Origin: Pseudomonadota bacterium
Lineage (GTDB): Bacteria > Pseudomonadota > Gammaproteobacteria > Steroidobacterales > Woeseiaceae
Assembly: GCA_022563505.1 (NCBI GenBank)
Contig: JADFNG010000008.1
Location: 1-58,392 of the forward strand
Reading direction: 5' to 3'
DNA length: 58,392 bases
In this document: positions 57,188 to 58,392 of the stretch, piece by piece
How positions within the stretch are numbered: position 1 is the stretch's first letter
Layout of the letters: each line of letters starts with the position of its first letter
The notes under the pieces: generated by a model
Told to the model about the DNA's origin: nothing
Seen by the model: only the letters and a program-made list of their open reading frames with translations
Databases searched by the model: none
Position numbers and translations under genes: made by a program

Positions 57188-57547
57188 TTATAAAACACTG
57201 GAATAATGCAAACGTTGATGCGGTTTAAAACGCATTACGTCGTAACCATCGAGCAACCAGTTCAGTTGTTGTCCGCTCAAGGTAATCACATCACTTTCAA
57301 CATTGCGTGGCCATTTGAAGCGCGCTTTCTCCAGGCGCTTTTGCCACATGCAAAATCCGCTGCGTTCCCAATAGATTATTTTTACCCGATCGCGACGACG
57401 ATTGCAGAACACAAATAATTGTTCCGAAAACGGGTTCTTGAGCATCGCTTCTTCGACCAAAATACTTAAGCCATTTATACCTTTGCGAAAATCGACTACG
57501 TCCCTGCAAAGATACACCGCCGGTAAATCGTTCGATGGCCGCATCAT
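57188..57547 (-). CDS. tnpB: IS66 accessory protein TnpB
   Basis: A 119-residue IS66 Orf2 protein (PF05717 type), with LCRDVVDFRKGINGLSILVEE and FCNRRRDRVKIIYWERSGFCMW signatures. Required with TnpA and TnpC for transposition of IS66 elements; its biochemical role is unclear. ATG 57547 overlaps the tnpA stop (ATGA). A longer upstream open frame lies antisense in phase with tnpA and is ignored. Confidence 0.92.
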   Translation of the reverse strand: MMRPSNDLPAVYLCRDVVDFRKGINGLSILVEEAMLKNPFSEQLFVFCNRRRDRVKIIYWERSGFCMWQKRLEKARFKWPRNVESDVITLSGQQLNWLLDGYDVMRFKPHQRLHYSSVL

Positions 57548-57879
57548 TCGAGGTCGGCCGCCGTGTTCAACACAGTCAACAATGCTCCGGCTTCGACCGT
57601 GCCGGAAAAATCCACCAACACACCGTTCGGTAACTGGATACGCCACTTCTGATCGACCGTCACCGGCACCGTTTGCAGACGTTGAAACCGGCTGAGCTGC
57701 GCCCCTCGCAATGCGCCTTTCCTCACCAGCATCTTCTTGCCGGCATACATCGCCCCAACATGAAAACCATGCTCTGCGGCATAGGTGGTAACGCTCTTGC
57801 CAGAGGCCTCGCACGCCTGGATGTGCTCCAGCCAGTATTGCTGACGTTCCGTCAGCTTCATCTCCGCCAATAATTCCAT
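57544..57879 (-). CDS. tnpA: IS66 accessory protein TnpA
   Basis: A 111-residue IS66 Orf1 protein with an N-terminal helix-turn-helix (RQQYWLEHIQACEASGKSVTTYAAEHG). ATG 57879 follows GGAG at good spacing and is preferred over the open frame up to 57921. It overlaps tnpB by 4 bases. Named in the IS66 nomenclature; not related to other TnpA transposases. Confidence 0.9.
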   Translation of the reverse strand: MELLAEMKLTERQQYWLEHIQACEASGKSVTTYAAEHGFHVGAMYAGKKMLVRKGALRGAQLSRFQRLQTVPVTVDQKWRIQLPNGVLVDFSGTVEAGALLTVLNTAADLE

Positions 57880-57904
57880 CAACTTGCTCCACTGTAATTG
57901 AAAA

Positions 57905-58392
57905 TCACAGCTTGCAAGCACAAGGATCAGATATATAGACTGCGGTTAATTTGGCGCTTACCTCGAGATATCTCTTCCAGTCTATGATTTGATCCCGCGC
58001 CTCGTTTAATTTGGCGAACGGGTGGCCGTCCTTACGAAAGAGTTTATGTGTCGACTTTTCCAGTTCGACGAGGATATAGTCCAGATCCGCATCGCGAAAA
58101 ACGAAGTCGGTCTTCTTTGCACCAAGCGCCAGCTTCGGCCACATCCTCGTATGCGTGGGACAGAGAATTTCTGGGTGGTCTCGCAAGAAGCTTTGAAGAG
58201 TTTCTTCCCGCCCGGGCTCGGAGTCGAGTAGAGCTTCAAATTCCTTCAATATCGCTCCATACAACCTCCTTGCACCTGCCCGGGGGTCTAAGGACTGAAA
58301 ATGCGCCTCCTGATATTGCCGGGCTACGATAGCGGCCAAAATATCACTCTCCGCCCAATTCGATGCATATTCCTGCTTCCAATGATCTAGAT
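57905..58392 (-). pseudogene. Shedu-like (DUF4263) defence nuclease, truncated and running off the window
   Basis: The frame is open to the window edge at 58392, so the 5' end is missing here; a TTG at 58339 is not the true start. Visible part, about 160 residues: ETLQSFLRDHPEIL, KTDFVFRDADLDYILVELEKSTHKLF and EARDQIIDWKRYL, the pattern of DUF4263 PD-(D/E)xK nucleases used in Shedu anti-phage defence (Asp in TDFVF, Glu in VELEK). After KLTAVYIS the frame ends within a few codons at the IS66 boundary. The C-terminal part of the nuclease is therefore lost. Another PD-(D/E)xK family is possible. Confidence 0.65.

Larger units (their letters stand above)
55749..57935 (-). mobile_element. IS66-family element, truncated by the RIT element
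   Basis: Contains tnpA, tnpB and most of tnpC in the IS66 order on the minus strand. The tnpC end is replaced by the RIT repeat at 55748. The other end lies within about 57920-57935, where the Shedu-like reading frame stops; the exact terminal repeat could not be recognised because the partner end is missing. The remainder of tnpC was not found on the far side of the RIT element. Confidence 0.75.

Noticed and set aside
57188-57892. 234-codon version of TnpB
   Set aside because: The first 115 codons are an out-of-frame reading of tnpA; the IS66 Orf2 family starts at 57547 with a 4-base overlap.

Overview
The window looks like a chromosomal segment of a gammaproteobacterium. The order rne / rluC-maf / yceD-rpmF-plsX-fabH, a lexA-imuA-imuB-dnaE2 SOS cassette, clpS-clpA / infA / aat, trxB, ftsK-lolA-rarA-serS and GTAG-type REP sequences all fit that class. 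I cannot name the genus from sequence alone. No rRNA, tRNA or CRISPR array was recognised.

Region 1 (1-47.8 kb) is mostly core genome. It runs: low-molecular-weight tyrosine phosphatase; RNase E; RluC and Maf/YceF; the YceD-RpmF-PlsX-FabH block with a near-consensus promoter; a GST; an exported L,D-transpeptidase convergent with a small Lpp/OprI-like lipoprotein ending in Lys, its likely substrate; the SOS mutagenesis operon behind two LexA boxes; a partial type II secretion operon (gspC-D-E-F plus a small acidic protein); ClpS/ClpA; InfA; Aat and a GNAT protein; TrxB; FtsK-LolA-VanZ-like-RarA-SerS; a mechanosensitive channel with a C-terminal SRPBCC/AHSA1-like domain; and a Bax-inhibitor-1 protein. 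From 39.7 to 46.6 kb there is a run of mostly exported enzymes (NHL beta-propeller, FAH-family protein, DUF62 S-adenosylmethionine hydrolase, CocE-type hydrolase, FAD amine oxidoreductase) with a gutted glycosylasparaginase pseudogene inside it.

Region 2 (47.9-58.4 kb) is an accessory island made of nested mobile elements and defence genes. Two inverted copies of one DDE insertion sequence (one internally deleted, both with recognisable terminal repeats) bracket a type II-like restriction-modification pair: a PD-(D/E)xK nuclease convergent with a DPPY methyltransferase that carries an N-terminal winged helix. A perfect 22-bp palindrome sits directly upstream of the methyltransferase. The second IS copy cuts off a tyrosine integrase after about 17 codons. 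Next is a complete RIT (recombinase-in-trio) element: three overlapping tyrosine recombinases, all with intact catalytic residues, bounded by perfect 30-bp inverted repeats. It lies in the tnpC gene of an IS66-family element, and that IS66 in turn truncates a DUF4263/Shedu-like defence nuclease that runs off the right edge. The layering gives a relative insertion order: Shedu-like gene, then IS66, then RIT.

Two REPINs (27-28 bp inverted arms with related spacers) lie between convergent gene pairs at 0.9 and 35.9 kb, and a single REP-like hairpin follows dnaE2.
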